Assembly: GCF_003576645.1 (NCBI RefSeq)
Contig: NC_044918.1
Location: 31,931,252 to 31,995,251, forward strand
DNA: 64,000 bases
Direction: 5' to 3'
Source: Ipomoea triloba
Taxonomy: Eukaryota > Streptophyta > Magnoliopsida > Solanales > Convolvulaceae
Within the stretch, counting starts at the first letter, position 1. Each line of letters opens with the position of its first letter. This document shows, piece after piece, positions 11,142-20,413 of the stretch. The translations under genes were made by a program, and so were the position numbers. The notes beneath the pieces were generated by a model, which saw only the letters and a program-made list of their open reading frames with translations, searched no databases and had not been told where the DNA came from.

Positions 11142-12889
11142 CCTTGGAAATGTTTTCCCTAGCTTCCTCATTAGAATAATGTCTAGGAAAACAAAATTCA
11201 AGTGGAAGCATTTTTTTTGTTAGATCAAAAACAGCACCTACTGCCATCAACAAATTGCACTCACCCCAATATTTATCAAAAATTTTCTTCATTCTCCCAA
11301 CCAAATCCACAATAAAAGAATTTTCATCATTTACATGGCTATCCAATGCTGATTTGATTTTCGGAACTTCTTGAAGAAACAAATTTGAAGTAGGGTACTC
11401 ACAACCTGAAACAAATTTGAAGTTTAACACTCACAAGTCACAACCTAAAGACTAAAACAAAGTTGAAGAAACAAGTTACAACTTACAAGAATCAAACCTG
11501 ATATAATGTAAGTAGCTGTCCAAAAAGCCTCTAAAATGGAGCAAACCTTAGTGACTTTATTTCAATCATCTTCTAATGGACAACTGTCAAAGAATGGATC
11601 CCGATCTTTTAGCATCTTAAAGGCTTCTTTGAACTTAAGTGCACAACTTAGCATCTCAAATGTGGAGTTCCATCTTGTTTTACAATCAGGAATCAATTTC
11701 CTATCTTTCAATTGCAATTGTTGCACACAGTCTGCAAATTGTATACGCCTAGCCTCTAATCGGTTCACATACTCCACACTATCCCGAACATCACTAATGA
11801 CATGCCTAATCTCCTCTAATCCATCTTGAACACACAAGTTCAAAATGTGTGCACAACAATGAACATGAAATAAACGCCCCCCACATACCAAACTTCTTGA
11901 TCTTTGAAGTTTATCCTTCATGTACCGAATTGCAGAATCATTACGGGTAGCATTGTCAACTGTAATCGTAAAAACATTCCTTTCAATTCCCCACTCTTTC
12001 ATGCACTTAAATATAGCATCTGATATCTGAAGACCTCCCCACGGTGGTGGAATGTTGATGAAGCTCAAAACTCTCTTCTGCAATTTCCAACTAGAATCAA
12101 TCCAGTGCCCAGTGACAACCATGTACTCAATGTTTTGATTTTTTGATTTCTAACAATCCGTTGTCAAACTTGCTTTACTAACGGATTCAAGATTGTTCTT
12201 CAACTTTTTCTTTTCAATCTCATAGACCTTCAAACAATCTGATTTGATTGTGCTTCTACTAATCCGTTTCCACTCTGGCATTATACGTTTCATCAAGACG
12301 TTAAATCCTACTTCTTCCACAAGGGTAAATGGATGCTCGTGCATCATGATCCAATTGGCAATAGACTCTCTCACTACTTCCATGTCAACCCTTCCATGAT
12401 GTAATGGAGGAATAGAAGATGAAACTCCATCACTGGACAAAAAGTTTAACTTTGTTTGATTATCAACCACCTGCAAAAACAATACAATTACTATAAATTT
12501 ATTTTCATCTAGCTAACATTTCAGGTTTTAAGGTAAGGAAAATTAAGTATTTACCTGCACATTTTTCTTCCTTATAGCACATTTGTTTTGATGCCTCTTG
12601 TAGCTCGTTGTCGTTCCCGTTTTATTAAATGCAAACCGATGATGACAATGAATACATTCTACCTTTTGTATTCCAGCTACATTCACCACTTGAAAATCAA
12701 CCCACACACCTGAAGTTTTTTACCTTTTGCTTGTTTGAAACTCTTGTTGGGTTTATGTTTCTTCGTTTAGTGGTGTGTCATGACCATCTAAATGTAAGCC
12801 TACCCTTTCAACTCTTTCAGCTTGTTCATTAACTTCCTTAATAGTTTCATTGCTTTCACCAACAACACTATTTAAAGTATGTGGATTTT
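11142..12889 (-). pseudogene. hAT (Ac-like, RICESLEEPER-type) transposase pseudogene
   Basis: Minus-strand transposase of a hAT element, a nuclear DNA cut-and-paste enzyme. The start codon is at 32930, beyond the chromovirus insertion, and coding resumes here at 12889. Seen: exon to 12555 with a BED zinc finger (CIHCHHRFAF...H...C) and a GT splice donor; intron 12471-12554; exon 12470-11498 with the hAT core (VVTGHWIDSSW, ITVDNATRNDSAI, CCAHILNLCVQDGLEE, CKTRWNSTFEML); intron 11406-11497; exon from 11405 with KIFDKYWGECNLLMAVG. The C-terminal dimerisation region is cut off by the SIRE-like LTR. Two nonsense codons fall where relatives usually have Trp: TAG after LTTDC (near 12147) and TGA after PLEDD (11562-11564). 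Further stops precede the BED finger. The gene is clearly dead. Confidence 0.8.
12885..12889 (+). repeat. Left target-site duplication ATTTT of the Tekay-like element
   Basis: ATTTT directly before the 5' LTR start TGTAACC matches ATTTT at 32898-32902 directly after the 3' LTR end TGTTACA. A 5-bp duplication is normal for gypsy integrases. Removing the element and one copy joins GTGG-ATTTT-GCGGG, which restores an open hAT transposase exon. Confidence 0.9.
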
Positions 12890-13411
12890 TGTAACCCCTC
12901 ACCTATTCCAGTAAGATTAAGATTCGAAAAAATATTTCTTTAGGCTATGACATACATGAGATGATCTCCCGATACTTCAAAAGAATTATTATAAGTGAGA
13001 ATAGTTGTTAATAAGCTGCGAACCTACGTACCGGTCGTGAACCGTAAGAATTTTAGGAACTGGTGTTCGGACGCGATTGTCCTAGGAAATGGATTTTTAG
13101 ACACCATACTAGTATTCTTGAATTTCCTATTTAATTAAATTAGCCCATAGCAGTGAAAATTTATTTTGATCGTACATCACTAAATTTCGCGGTGCACCGA
13201 ACCTAGCCCAATTTTAAGTTTCAGTCTGGGATAAATTTTTGGTTTCGAAAATTATTTGATTTAAATTATTTTCTACCGAGAATTCATCTATTTTAATCCC
13301 GATCAGTCTAGCTAAGATATTTTTCCAAGATCAAACCATAGGAAAGTGACACTTGTCACAAATTGTTACCACATATTGGGTGAAGACTAGTCAACCAAGT
13401 GGAGTAAATAT

Positions 13412-13418
13412 TATAAGG
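13412..13418 (+). promoter_or_regulatory. TATA box of Tekay-like 5' LTR
   Basis: TATAAGG about 520 bases into the LTR, followed after about 30 bases by a (GA)n-rich leader typical of plant 5' UTRs. The 3' LTR has the same box at 28288-28294, with the redundant copy 1757 bases further on. This would start the genomic RNA and make everything to 17329 R-U5. Confidence 0.5.
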
Positions 13419-13983
13419 CAATTTGTTTCCCATTTCCCTTTGTTATTGCCGAAATAGAGAGAGAGAGTGAGAGTAGAGTGTGATCTTCATCATCTTCATC
13501 AAGCTTCAAGACTCCATAGCTAGCAAGTTCTTCATAGATCTCCAAATATTCGGTAAAACTTCAATTTTATTCGGTAAATAGCTTTATTTTCCCTCCTAGA
13601 ACATGAATCTAAGTTAAGATTTCTTAAATTATGTGTTATGCTGTTGGTGGAATCTTAGGGTTTTAATTTGAAATTGGGGAAATCAACTCCAAGAGTCTTC
13701 TACGAGACTAGTAACCCGGTTGAGGTAAGGAATCCCTTTAATTGGTTGAGGTTGTTTGAAACTAGATAATTGATAGCTAGGTTATGAATTGTTGTTGATT
13801 TGTGTACATGAAAACCTATGTGATGTGAAGATTATGTCTTATTTGTATAGCAAGGATATGATAGGTGTACATATACTATGAAGAAGGGAATTATGTATTT
13901 ATGTGTATATATATATGTATGTGCTGTGTATGTATATATATATGTAGGTGTGTGTGTGTGCCGTGTATATATATATATATATA

Positions 13984-13991
13984 TATATGTG
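13984..13991 (+). repeat. Left 8-bp target-site duplication of non-autonomous hAT
   Basis: TATATGTG at 13984-13991 and again at 15092-15099, directly outside the CAGGGAC...GTCCCTG termini. An 8-bp duplication is diagnostic of hAT transposition. The 3' LTR of the host element has an uninterrupted sequence at this point. Confidence 0.85.
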
Positions 13992-14157
13992 CAGGGACGG
14001 AGCCAGAAAATTCCGGTTGGAGGGGCCAATGTAGTCATATAGTAGAGAACATTCAAAGTGTTTGTAGACATTATCAGGGACGGAGCCAGAAAATTCCGGT
14101 TGGAGGGGCCAATGTAGTCATATAGTAGAGAACATTCAAAGTGTCAGTAGACATTAT
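13992..14157 (+). repeat. Imperfect tandem repeat, 83-bp period
   Basis: The terminal sequence CAGGGACGGAGCCAG recurs at 14075, 83 bases on, with the following ~80 bases nearly identical except near TTTGTAG/TCAGTAG. This doubles the left terminus of the hAT element. A second pair with the same 83-bp period is at 14914/14997. Confidence 0.8.
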
Positions 14158-14395
14158 AATTAACCGTACAAAGTTCCAAGCTATCATACACGAATCATAC
14201 ATCCATAAATTATCAAATATATAACTCTAGGTTAAATACATTCTTTCACATTTAAGGGCTAAAATGAATAATATTTCGTATTCAAAATATGTAACTTGAA
14301 TGTGAAAATATTTACCTGAAATAGAGATTTAGACAACTTACTTGTTGATTTCTATTTTTGTCAAAATCTGAAAATTAAATATGTATTCATTGCTT

Positions 14396-14479
14396 CACCT
14401 CTCCTCTCTGGTCTGTGAACCTTAATAGCCTCCCAATCACCTCTCCTCTCTGGTCTGTGAACCTTAATAGCCTCCCAAT
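14396..14479 (+). repeat. Exact 42-bp tandem duplication (hAT interior, 1)
   Basis: Unit CACCTCTCCT...CCCAAT occupies 14396-14437 and again 14438-14479 without a mismatch. It is one of seven exact duplications in the window that all have a 42-bp unit. Confidence 0.9.
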
Positions 14480-14612
14480 AATTCAGAGAATAGAAAACCT
14501 TAAATCTGAGTTTATGATTATGGAAACAGGCCAAAGAAGAAGGGTGAAATGAAAAACCAAACAATAATGGTTTGTCCCTTTCCCTCGATCAGCCGAAACA
14601 AAATGAAGGAAA

Positions 14613-14696
14613 GCAAAATGGGTTTCTTTGGTTGCCTTTTTACTGCTGAAGGAGGCAAAATGGGTTTCTTTGGTTGCCTTTTTACTGCTGAAGGAG
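14613..14696 (+). repeat. Exact 42-bp tandem duplication (hAT interior, 2)
   Basis: Unit GCAAAATGGG...AAGGAG at 14613-14654 and 14655-14696, identical. Same unit length as the other six. Confidence 0.9.
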
Positions 14697-14913
14697 TAGC
14701 TAGGGAGTGCTAACAAAGCAAAGGGTTTCATCTTCTTTTATTACTGATTCTGCCGATTGATCATTTCGAGGAAAGCAAAGCAACACATAGTTTTTTTTTT
14801 ATTTGCTTCTTTCTGCAGAAAAGAGGAAAAGCAAAAGGCAAAAAAGCTACTTTTCCCTCTTTTAAGCCATAAAATAAGGGAGAATTTTTTTTTAAAAACA
14901 AACAAGAGAATAA

Positions 14914-15050
14914 GACAAAAGGAATTAATGTGAAGGTAAGGGGTAAGGGGTAGGGGGTAAGGGCATGGGGGTTGGGGCGGCCAGGAGACAAAAGGAATTA
15001 ATGTGAAGGTAAGGGGTAGGGGGTAAGGGCGTGGGGGTTGGCCGGTTGGG
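14914..15050 (+). repeat. Imperfect repeat, 83-bp spacing
   Basis: GACAAAAGGAATTAATGTG at 14914 recurs at 14997 and is followed in both copies by a G-rich GGTAAGGGGTAGGGGG tract with small differences. Same 83-bp spacing as the repeat at the left terminus of this element. Confidence 0.75.
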
Positions 15051-15439
15051 GGGGCCAGGGCCCCCTACCTCCTAACGTGGCTCTGTCCCTGTATATGTGT
15101 GTGTGCCGAATACATATACGTATATATATATATGGTATAAAATGTCACATTTTAAGTGTAAGCATATGGTATGTATAAACCATAAATATATATGTTGTTA
15201 TGAAGAAGTGTAATGCTACGAAGTTAGGCACATGTGTTATGTAGGTAGTGTTACATATGTGTGAACATATAAATAATATAAGGAGGTGGTATTAGGTGTA
15301 TATAAAGAATATATGTACTTTGAGGGTTATGCCCATTTTAAGGTTGGGAAGTGTATATGATATATGCATCGAGATGTAAATGTGTCAAGCATGATACCTA
15401 TGTGAAAAATGTGGTGTTGAAAATGTATAATAGTTACAC

Positions 15440-15854
15440 TTGAATCGCCATTGTGAAAGCTTGTTAGTGTACTATCCAAATGTTTTGCAAAAGAAAAGGG
15501 AATCTCTGGGTTTGGTTAAAGGTGGAATCAATTTCCGAGTATTGGAATTGACCCAAGTATGTCCAAAATATTTTCAATGCAAGAAAAGGGAAAAGGTAGA
15601 AAAATGTTTTTCAAACCTTAGTTCTAGTAAAAGTGGTGAAAAACCTTGTTAATCTACGGGATAAAGATGGGCTTAAAGTGCCTTTCCTGCATGATGGTTA
15701 TGTGTATGATCATTCATACTGTGGGCGAAATCTATTCGCCGAGTACTATATCACCCGGAAGGAAAAGGTACTCCTACGGGGGTGTGCACACTTAAGTATA
15801 GTCACTCTATGTTCGAGTAGGTGTCGTTTTTATGAACCTAGTGAGGCTAGCTAG
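15440..15854 (+). other. Short open frames inside the LTR intron
   Basis: Two frames of 70 and 73 codons (15440-15652, 15633-15854) recur in the 3' LTR at 31092-31304 and 31285-31506 with a few substitutions. They resemble no protein I recognise, overlap each other, and lie within the predicted intron. Conservation between LTRs only reflects recent insertion, so coding is doubtful. Confidence 0.2.
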
Positions 15855-16158
15855 GAATCATTCCAACGCTCCTATAAGTCCAGGGGATCAGTATTAGACC
15901 GGGCGATGACCACTGAACCCGAGTTCAACGATCCAAGTGGTCAAAAGTGGAGAAAGAACTCCAGAGGCCTCACACTTTCTATCTAGGACCAAGTGAAATT
16001 TTGAAATATGAATGTAGTTACGCCGTAGCTATGGGAAAGAGAGATGTGACAAGTATTTAAGTACCCAAAGGTTGCGGGTGATCTCTCTCTTTGAAAAGTG
16101 AAAAGTGATGAGAATTTCCTTATGAGGGAAAGGTTTTTCAAATAAAGTGATTACGAGC

Positions 16159-16242
16159 AAAATGTGGGATTTGTGTTTTCCATTACTTACTGATATGCTT
16201 AAAATGTGGGATTTGTGTTTTCCATTACTTACTGATATGCTT
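16159..16242 (+). repeat. Exact 42-bp tandem duplication (5' LTR, 1)
   Basis: Unit AAAATGTGGG...GATATGCTT at 16159-16200 and 16201-16242. The corresponding place in the 3' LTR (about 31810-31855) has a single copy, so one LTR differs from the other by exactly one unit. Confidence 0.9.
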
Positions 16243-16407
16243 AAATGTTTAATAATACATTCTTTGGGTAAGTAAATGATTATCAAATGACCTCGTCAAT
16301 AGGGAAAATGATTCGAGATGGTATTGAATTTTGCTTATTGTGTGTGCAAGTTGCTATTTATAACTGTTGCAGGTAGAACCTCTGCCGATGAGTAAGGTAT
16401 AGGGTTT

Positions 16408-16491
16408 CCATGTAAAAGTTTTGAAAAACCTTTATTTAGTTTTGAATAACCATGTAAAAGTTTTGAAAAACCTTTATTTAGTTTTGAATAA
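16408..16491 (+). repeat. Exact 42-bp tandem duplication (5' LTR, 2)
   Basis: Unit CCATGTAAAA...TTGAATAA at 16408-16449 and 16450-16491. The 3' LTR has a single copy at about 32018-32060. Confidence 0.9.
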
Positions 16492-16549
16492 CCCGCGGAT
16501 ATCCTTACTTAGCCGTCGTGCTAACTACACTTCACTGTGTTCCTAACAG

Positions 16550-16987
16550 ATGCAATCTAGTGTCAGTTCCTGTAGCCCGGTGAATTCCGGAAGTTCACCG
16601 GAGTATGTTTGTGAAGGCATGGATTACGACGTGTACATACAGATGATGGAGGGTGAAGACCCATACGCACCTGGTTATGCTCCTGTAGCTCCCATCAACC
16701 CAGATACTCCTGTAGCTCCGTCGGCCCCTTTTGTTTCTTGCCCTGTTATGGATGAGATCCAGGCTTCTTATGGCTTTTACCCCATAGAGCCTTTAGAGGG
16801 TAGCGATCCCCTTGAGTTCATAGTGCATTACCCTTACCCTTGGGACCCTAGCCCTCGGGACTGCTGGGATGAATGGTCGATGGTCATAACCACCTCTCGG
16901 TTTTTGGACCATATCACCTGGTACGAGGGGGAGTGGCACCTGGTCTGGGGAGAGTTCACCGGCCCCGTGTACCGGATGATTGAATAG
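16550..16987 (+). CDS. LTR-embedded 145-codon ORF of unknown function (5' LTR copy)
   Basis: The ATG follows directly on an intron-like acceptor (CTAACAG|ATG). The product is 145 residues and acidic, with a Ser/Gly N-terminus, a Pro/Ala-rich middle (two Pro-Val-Ala-Pro type repeats near residues 45-60) and a Trp- and aromatic-rich C-terminus (WYEGEWHLVWGEF near 124-136). No signal peptide, membrane span or known catalytic motif is apparent, and I do not recognise the family. The 3' LTR copy at 32118-32555 is also fully open. The copies differ at about seven bases, roughly five of them changing the amino acid, which gives no sign of selection since insertion. It could be captured host exon sequence or a family-specific LTR gene. 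Confidence 0.45.
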   Translation: MQSSVSSCSPVNSGSSPEYVCEGMDYDVYIQMMEGEDPYAPGYAPVAPINPDTPVAPSAPFVSCPVMDEIQASYGFYPIEPLEGSDPLEFIVHYPYPWDPSPRDCWDEWSMVITTSRFLDHITWYEGEWHLVWGEFTGPVYRMIE

Positions 16988-17332
16988 ACGTCGAGTTCTT
17001 GGGAGTTTTTTTTGTTTACATACTTTTTGTAGCCTTAGTGATGGCTAAACATGGCTAGTCGGGTCGTAGTTGACCCTTAATCTGTATTTTGACCCGAGGG
17101 GCAAACTCATGTATATATAAGTGCAAGTATGTATATTTTGCTTAGTTAAGCTTTTTCAGCTGATATGTATATAAGTGCGTAAGCAACTGTTGGGTGGCTG
17201 TTGTGGTTAGAAGAGTTCCCTTTAGCCTGTGCACCTAGAGTGAGGTTTATCGCGGAATGATAGAACTCTCCCTCTAGGTGTGGTGGTAACTTCCTCGGAT
17301 GTACGGGAAGGTAGGTCCGGGGTGTTACAAAG

Positions 17333-17344
17333 TGGTATCAGAGC
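17333..17344 (+). other. Primer-binding site (initiator tRNA-Met type)
   Basis: TGGTATCAGAGC, three bases after the LTR end, complementary to the 3' end of plant initiator tRNA-Met. It primes minus-strand synthesis and confirms the 5' LTR boundary. Confidence 0.9.
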
Positions 17345-17845
17345 CTAGGTTGAACCTTTGGGAATCAGGTCGAAGCCTAGGTTGTGTGGTCTCGATTATA
17401 GGTCGAGGATTAAAATTCGGAGAATTCGATTTTCAAAGCCCAAGTTCGAGTCAGCCTAAGTTTGCTAAGACTGACCTAAACGGCTTTTTCAACTGAGTCT
17501 AAGTGTGAGCTTCTGGAGCGGAGCTGGAGACCAGGCAGCATCAAAAAGGGGTACCTCATCATCTGTATTTCGCGAAATCTCCCGATTCTAGAATGCTTTG
17601 ATCAATATTTGTGTATCTTTATGTGCGTTAATCATTGCTTATAATTGTTGTGAGTAAGCATGAAAGTATAGTGCGTCTCTAATTGTTATGCCATAGTTGA
17701 GATACCTGGTTGATGAGCATGACGAAGTGAATGTTAGGAATTGCTGGATAGGACTTGGGTAGTTGCTATACTAACTGCGTAGCTAGCTAACTCCTTAAGA
17801 GCTTTTATGCTTCAAGAACTAACTTGAAACTGTCGTCTGGTGAAG
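17345..17845 (+). other. Untranslated leader of the Tekay-like element
   Basis: Five hundred bases between the primer-binding site and the gag ATG. No supported reading frame. Packaging signals would be expected here but cannot be identified by eye. Confidence 0.6.
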
Positions 17846-18006
17846 ATGCCGCCTAGACGAAATATGCTTGTCGGTCAGGGCGACGATATATCGGCAATGG
17901 ACCGTATGGCTCTCGCAATGGAACAAATGGCTGGATTTATGATGGCTCAGGAAGTCCAGAATCAAAATCACAGACAGCCGCGAGTTGATTTTGCAAAAGC
18001 CATAGC
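17846..18006 (+). pseudogene. Tekay-like gag, N-terminal fragment
   Basis: Begins MPPRRNMLVGQG, the typical basic start of Tekay-type Gag, followed by a Met-rich helix (MDRMALAMEQMAGFMMAQ). After about 53 codons the frame is broken at 18007 by the start of another LTR (TGTTAGG). About 150 codons of Gag core expected between here and the segment restarting at 18630 are missing in the gap. Loss of an uninterrupted Gag means the element cannot make particles by itself. Confidence 0.75.
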
Positions 18007-18628
18007 TGTTAGGAACATCATGTAATAGGTTTTGATGATACCAACTGTTAAGTAAGAATCCCCAAGTCTCGATACATAGGCAAAACAATGTAAGTTCGAT
18101 AAGTAAACTAAGAGCGAAAATACAACCGGGTAATTTGAGCTCAACTCGGGAAATATTTAAGCTTAAGGTAAACTTGTTTGAACAGCTTAGAAGTTTTCGT
18201 GTTGTAAGCAAACAGATAGATCAGAAGCAGGCACGAGACAACTCTGGAGGAATAAGGGTCTACGAGACATCAACTAAGTCTCGAGACACAAAGCCAAGTT
18301 CGAGAGGTAAGGACCTCTCGATATATCTATCGAGTTCGAGACGTAAAGAATATTCGAGAGATAGACCTCTCGATACATGGGATTGAAACATCAAGTGGTC
18401 GAGACATCTTTTATGGTCTCGATAAACCGGCACTTCTCCAAGAGGCTGAATGTTAGTCAACATATGCAGATAAAATACTCTAAGTTTGGAGAAGAAGAAT
18501 ATCATGGAGATAAAATATTGAAGAGGTGCTGAGCAGGAGGTTTCAAAATGGACGGAAGTGGATGACACGTCAGACCTCCACCACAAACGGTCAAGAAGTG
18601 CACCAATCCTGAAGTGGTCAGATTCCCC
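18007..18628 (+). mobile_element. Partial LTR inserted in the Tekay-like gag
   Basis: Starts TGTTAGGAACATCATGTAATAGG and is clearly related to the reverse complement of the solo LTR at 50163-51869, including the TTTTGATGATACCAA start, many CTCGAGAC-type repeats and the GGATGACACGTCAGA segment. It is cut at the n (18629), so its right end and target-site duplicate are not seen; the left flank is ATAGC. It is the 5' ~620 bases of a member of that family in plus orientation. Whether it is a solo LTR or a whole element is unknown. Confidence 0.75.
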
Positions 18629-18629
18629 N

Positions 18630-20412
18630 GTGGAGCTGATGAGGTTCGCTCAGAACATCGTGCCTGACGAAGCCAACAAGGCAAGGAGGTTCGTACGTGG
18701 ACTGGATTGGGCCGTGAGAGGAGCGATTGCACCGTTTATGTGCACTACTCTCAAGGAGGCATATGACAGAGCATCCGACCACTACCAAGTGTACCTGGAT
18801 CAACAGGAGGTCTACGGCAAGAATAAAAGGAAGGTTGATGATAGACAGGGGAAATTCAAGCCGGACAACAAGAAACCTAACCAGGGAAGATTTAATCCAA
18901 TGCAAGGAAAAAGGAAGGGAGGAATGAATCAGAGGAGAAGTTCGACTTGCCGGAGATGTGGACGGGATCACCTCGGAGAGAATTGCCAAGGGGAGAAGAT
19001 TAGGTGCTTCAAGTGCAGTTTCTTGGGGCACAAGTACTACGAGTGCCAAACCAGGATGGACAATTTTCGGGACCCCTCTCAGAAAAACAATCAAAGAGGA
19101 GGATTCGGTGGGAACACCAGCCAGAAACCCGCGGGGGCAGGAAATGGAGGAGGCAACTTTCAACAAGGAAACCGGGGGAGGCCGACTAACGTAGCTCCAA
19201 ATCCCACCAACAAAGGGAAAGCACCCGTGGGAGAAAGCAGCGCAGAAAACAAAGGCAAGATCTACGTCGTCAATAGCAGGCAAGCTCAGGCTAACGACAT
19301 TGTGACCGGTACATTTCTTATTAACTCAGTACCTGGCTTAGTATTGTTCGATACGGGAGCTACCAATTCGTTTATATCATCTACATTTGCGGATAGATTA
19401 AAGTTAAGGCCTACTATTGAGTTAGATTTGAATGTAAGAACTACCTCGGGAATAGTAGTAGCCTGTAAGGAGGGATATGACAATATCACAATAGAAATAG
19501 CAGGATCCAACTGTCCCGGAAACCTCATTCGTTTCGATCTAGAGGGTATTGATGTGGTACTAGGAATGGACTGGTTGGACAAGCATAGAGCCCAGATAGT
19601 ATGCAGTGAGCGAAAGGTTGTCCTGCGAGGACCGAAAGGGAGGAGGATATCCTATCGAGGAATGGAAAAGCAACCTGAACCAAGGTTGATGACGATGCAG
19701 AGATTGAGGAAGTACGCTCGCAAGGGGTGTGAAGTGTACCTCTGTTTGATGCAAGAAGCTGGGATAGAAGAACCTGAAATAGATCGAATCCCAGTGGTGC
19801 ATGAATTTCCCGATGTGTTTCCAGATGACCTCACGGAAATGCCGCCGGAGAGGGAAGTGGAATTCACCATCGACCTCGCACCAGGAACCGCACCAGTCTC
19901 GAAGGCGCCTTATCGAATGGCACCGAAGGAGATGGAAGAGTTGAAGGCTCAACTGGCAGAGTTATTGAAGAAGGGATTCATCAGACAAAGTGTGTCACCT
20001 TGGGGCGCACCGGTACTGTTTGTAAGGAAAAAGGATGGAAGCCTAAGACTGTGCATTGACTATAGAGAGCTCAACCGAGTCACAGTGAAGAACAGATACC
20101 CATTGCCCAGGATCGACGATCTGTTTGATCAACTGAGGGGAGCGGGCGTGTTTTCAAAAATTGATTTACGGTCGGGGTATCACCAGGTGCGAGTCGCGGA
20201 GCAGGATATTTCCAAAACCGCATTCTGGACTAGGTATGGGTACTACGAATTCACAATTATGCCGTTCGGAGTGACCAACGCACCAGGGACTTTCATGGAC
20301 TTGATGAACAGGATTTTCCTTCCATACCTGGATAAGTTCATTGTTGTCTTCATATATGACATTTTGGTTTATTCTAAGACACCGGAAGAGCACGAAGAGC
20401 ATCTTAGGACGG
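18630..20412 (+). pseudogene. Tekay-like gag-protease-RT, contig copy 1
   Basis: Opens inside Gag ([20 protein letters not shown]) and runs through two zinc knuckles ([27 protein letters not shown]), the protease [10 protein letters not shown] and RT to just past the active site, ending at the n at 20413. It matches 20414 onward at an offset of 1784. The RT active site reads FIYD where gypsy RTs have FIDD; the altered codon is TAT at 20355-20357. It is the leftmost of the overlapping copies of one gene. Confidence 0.8.
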
Positions 20413-20413
20413 N

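Larger units (their letters stand above)
13992..15091. mobile_element. Non-autonomous hAT element (1.1 kb)
   Basis: Termini CAGGGACGGAGCCA and, inverted, CAGGGACAGAGCCA form 14-bp inverted repeats with one mismatch, flanked by the 8-bp duplicate TATATGTG. The CAGGG(A/G)CGGAGCC terminus is familiar from plant Tip100-like hAT elements. No transposase coding is visible, so it depends on an enzyme supplied in trans. The interior is G-rich at its right end and contains two exact 42-bp tandem duplications and two imperfect 83-bp-spaced repeats that may be assembly artefacts. It lies in the predicted LTR intron. Confidence 0.85.
13725..16549 (+). other. Predicted intron inside the LTR leader
   Basis: A donor GAG|GTAAGG at 13725 and an acceptor TTCCTAACAG| ending at 16549 bracket the segment. 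A consensus plant branch site CTAAC lies at 16521-16525, 24 bases before the acceptor. The acceptor is followed directly by the ATG of the 145-codon ORF. Without the nested hAT and 42-bp duplications the intron would be about 1.63 kb. The same sites exist in the 3' LTR. Splicing is inferred from motifs only; RNA evidence is needed. Confidence 0.4.
12890..17329 (+). mobile_element. Tekay-like 5' LTR
   Basis: Runs from TGTAACCCC to GGGTGTTACA, just before the tRNA-Met-type primer site. Assembled length is 4440 bases. Subtracting the nested hAT with its target duplicate (1108) and two 42-bp duplications gives about 3248, matching the 3' LTR. In order it holds a TATA box, a likely 5' leader with a GA-rich run, a splice-donor-like site at 13725, TA/TG microsatellites, a branch point and acceptor at 16521-16549, and a 145-codon ORF. 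Such a long U5 is unusual. Confidence 0.85.

Noticed and set aside
13832..14125. Open frames of 79 and 86 codons on opposite strands
   Set aside because: They come from TA/TG microsatellite translated as Tyr/Ile/Val/Cys runs and cross the hAT boundary.
18618..19283. Long minus-strand frames opposite gag (221, 232 and 207 codons)
   Set aside because: Antisense shadows of a coding sequence with biased codons; no motif, and repeated only because the contigs overlap.
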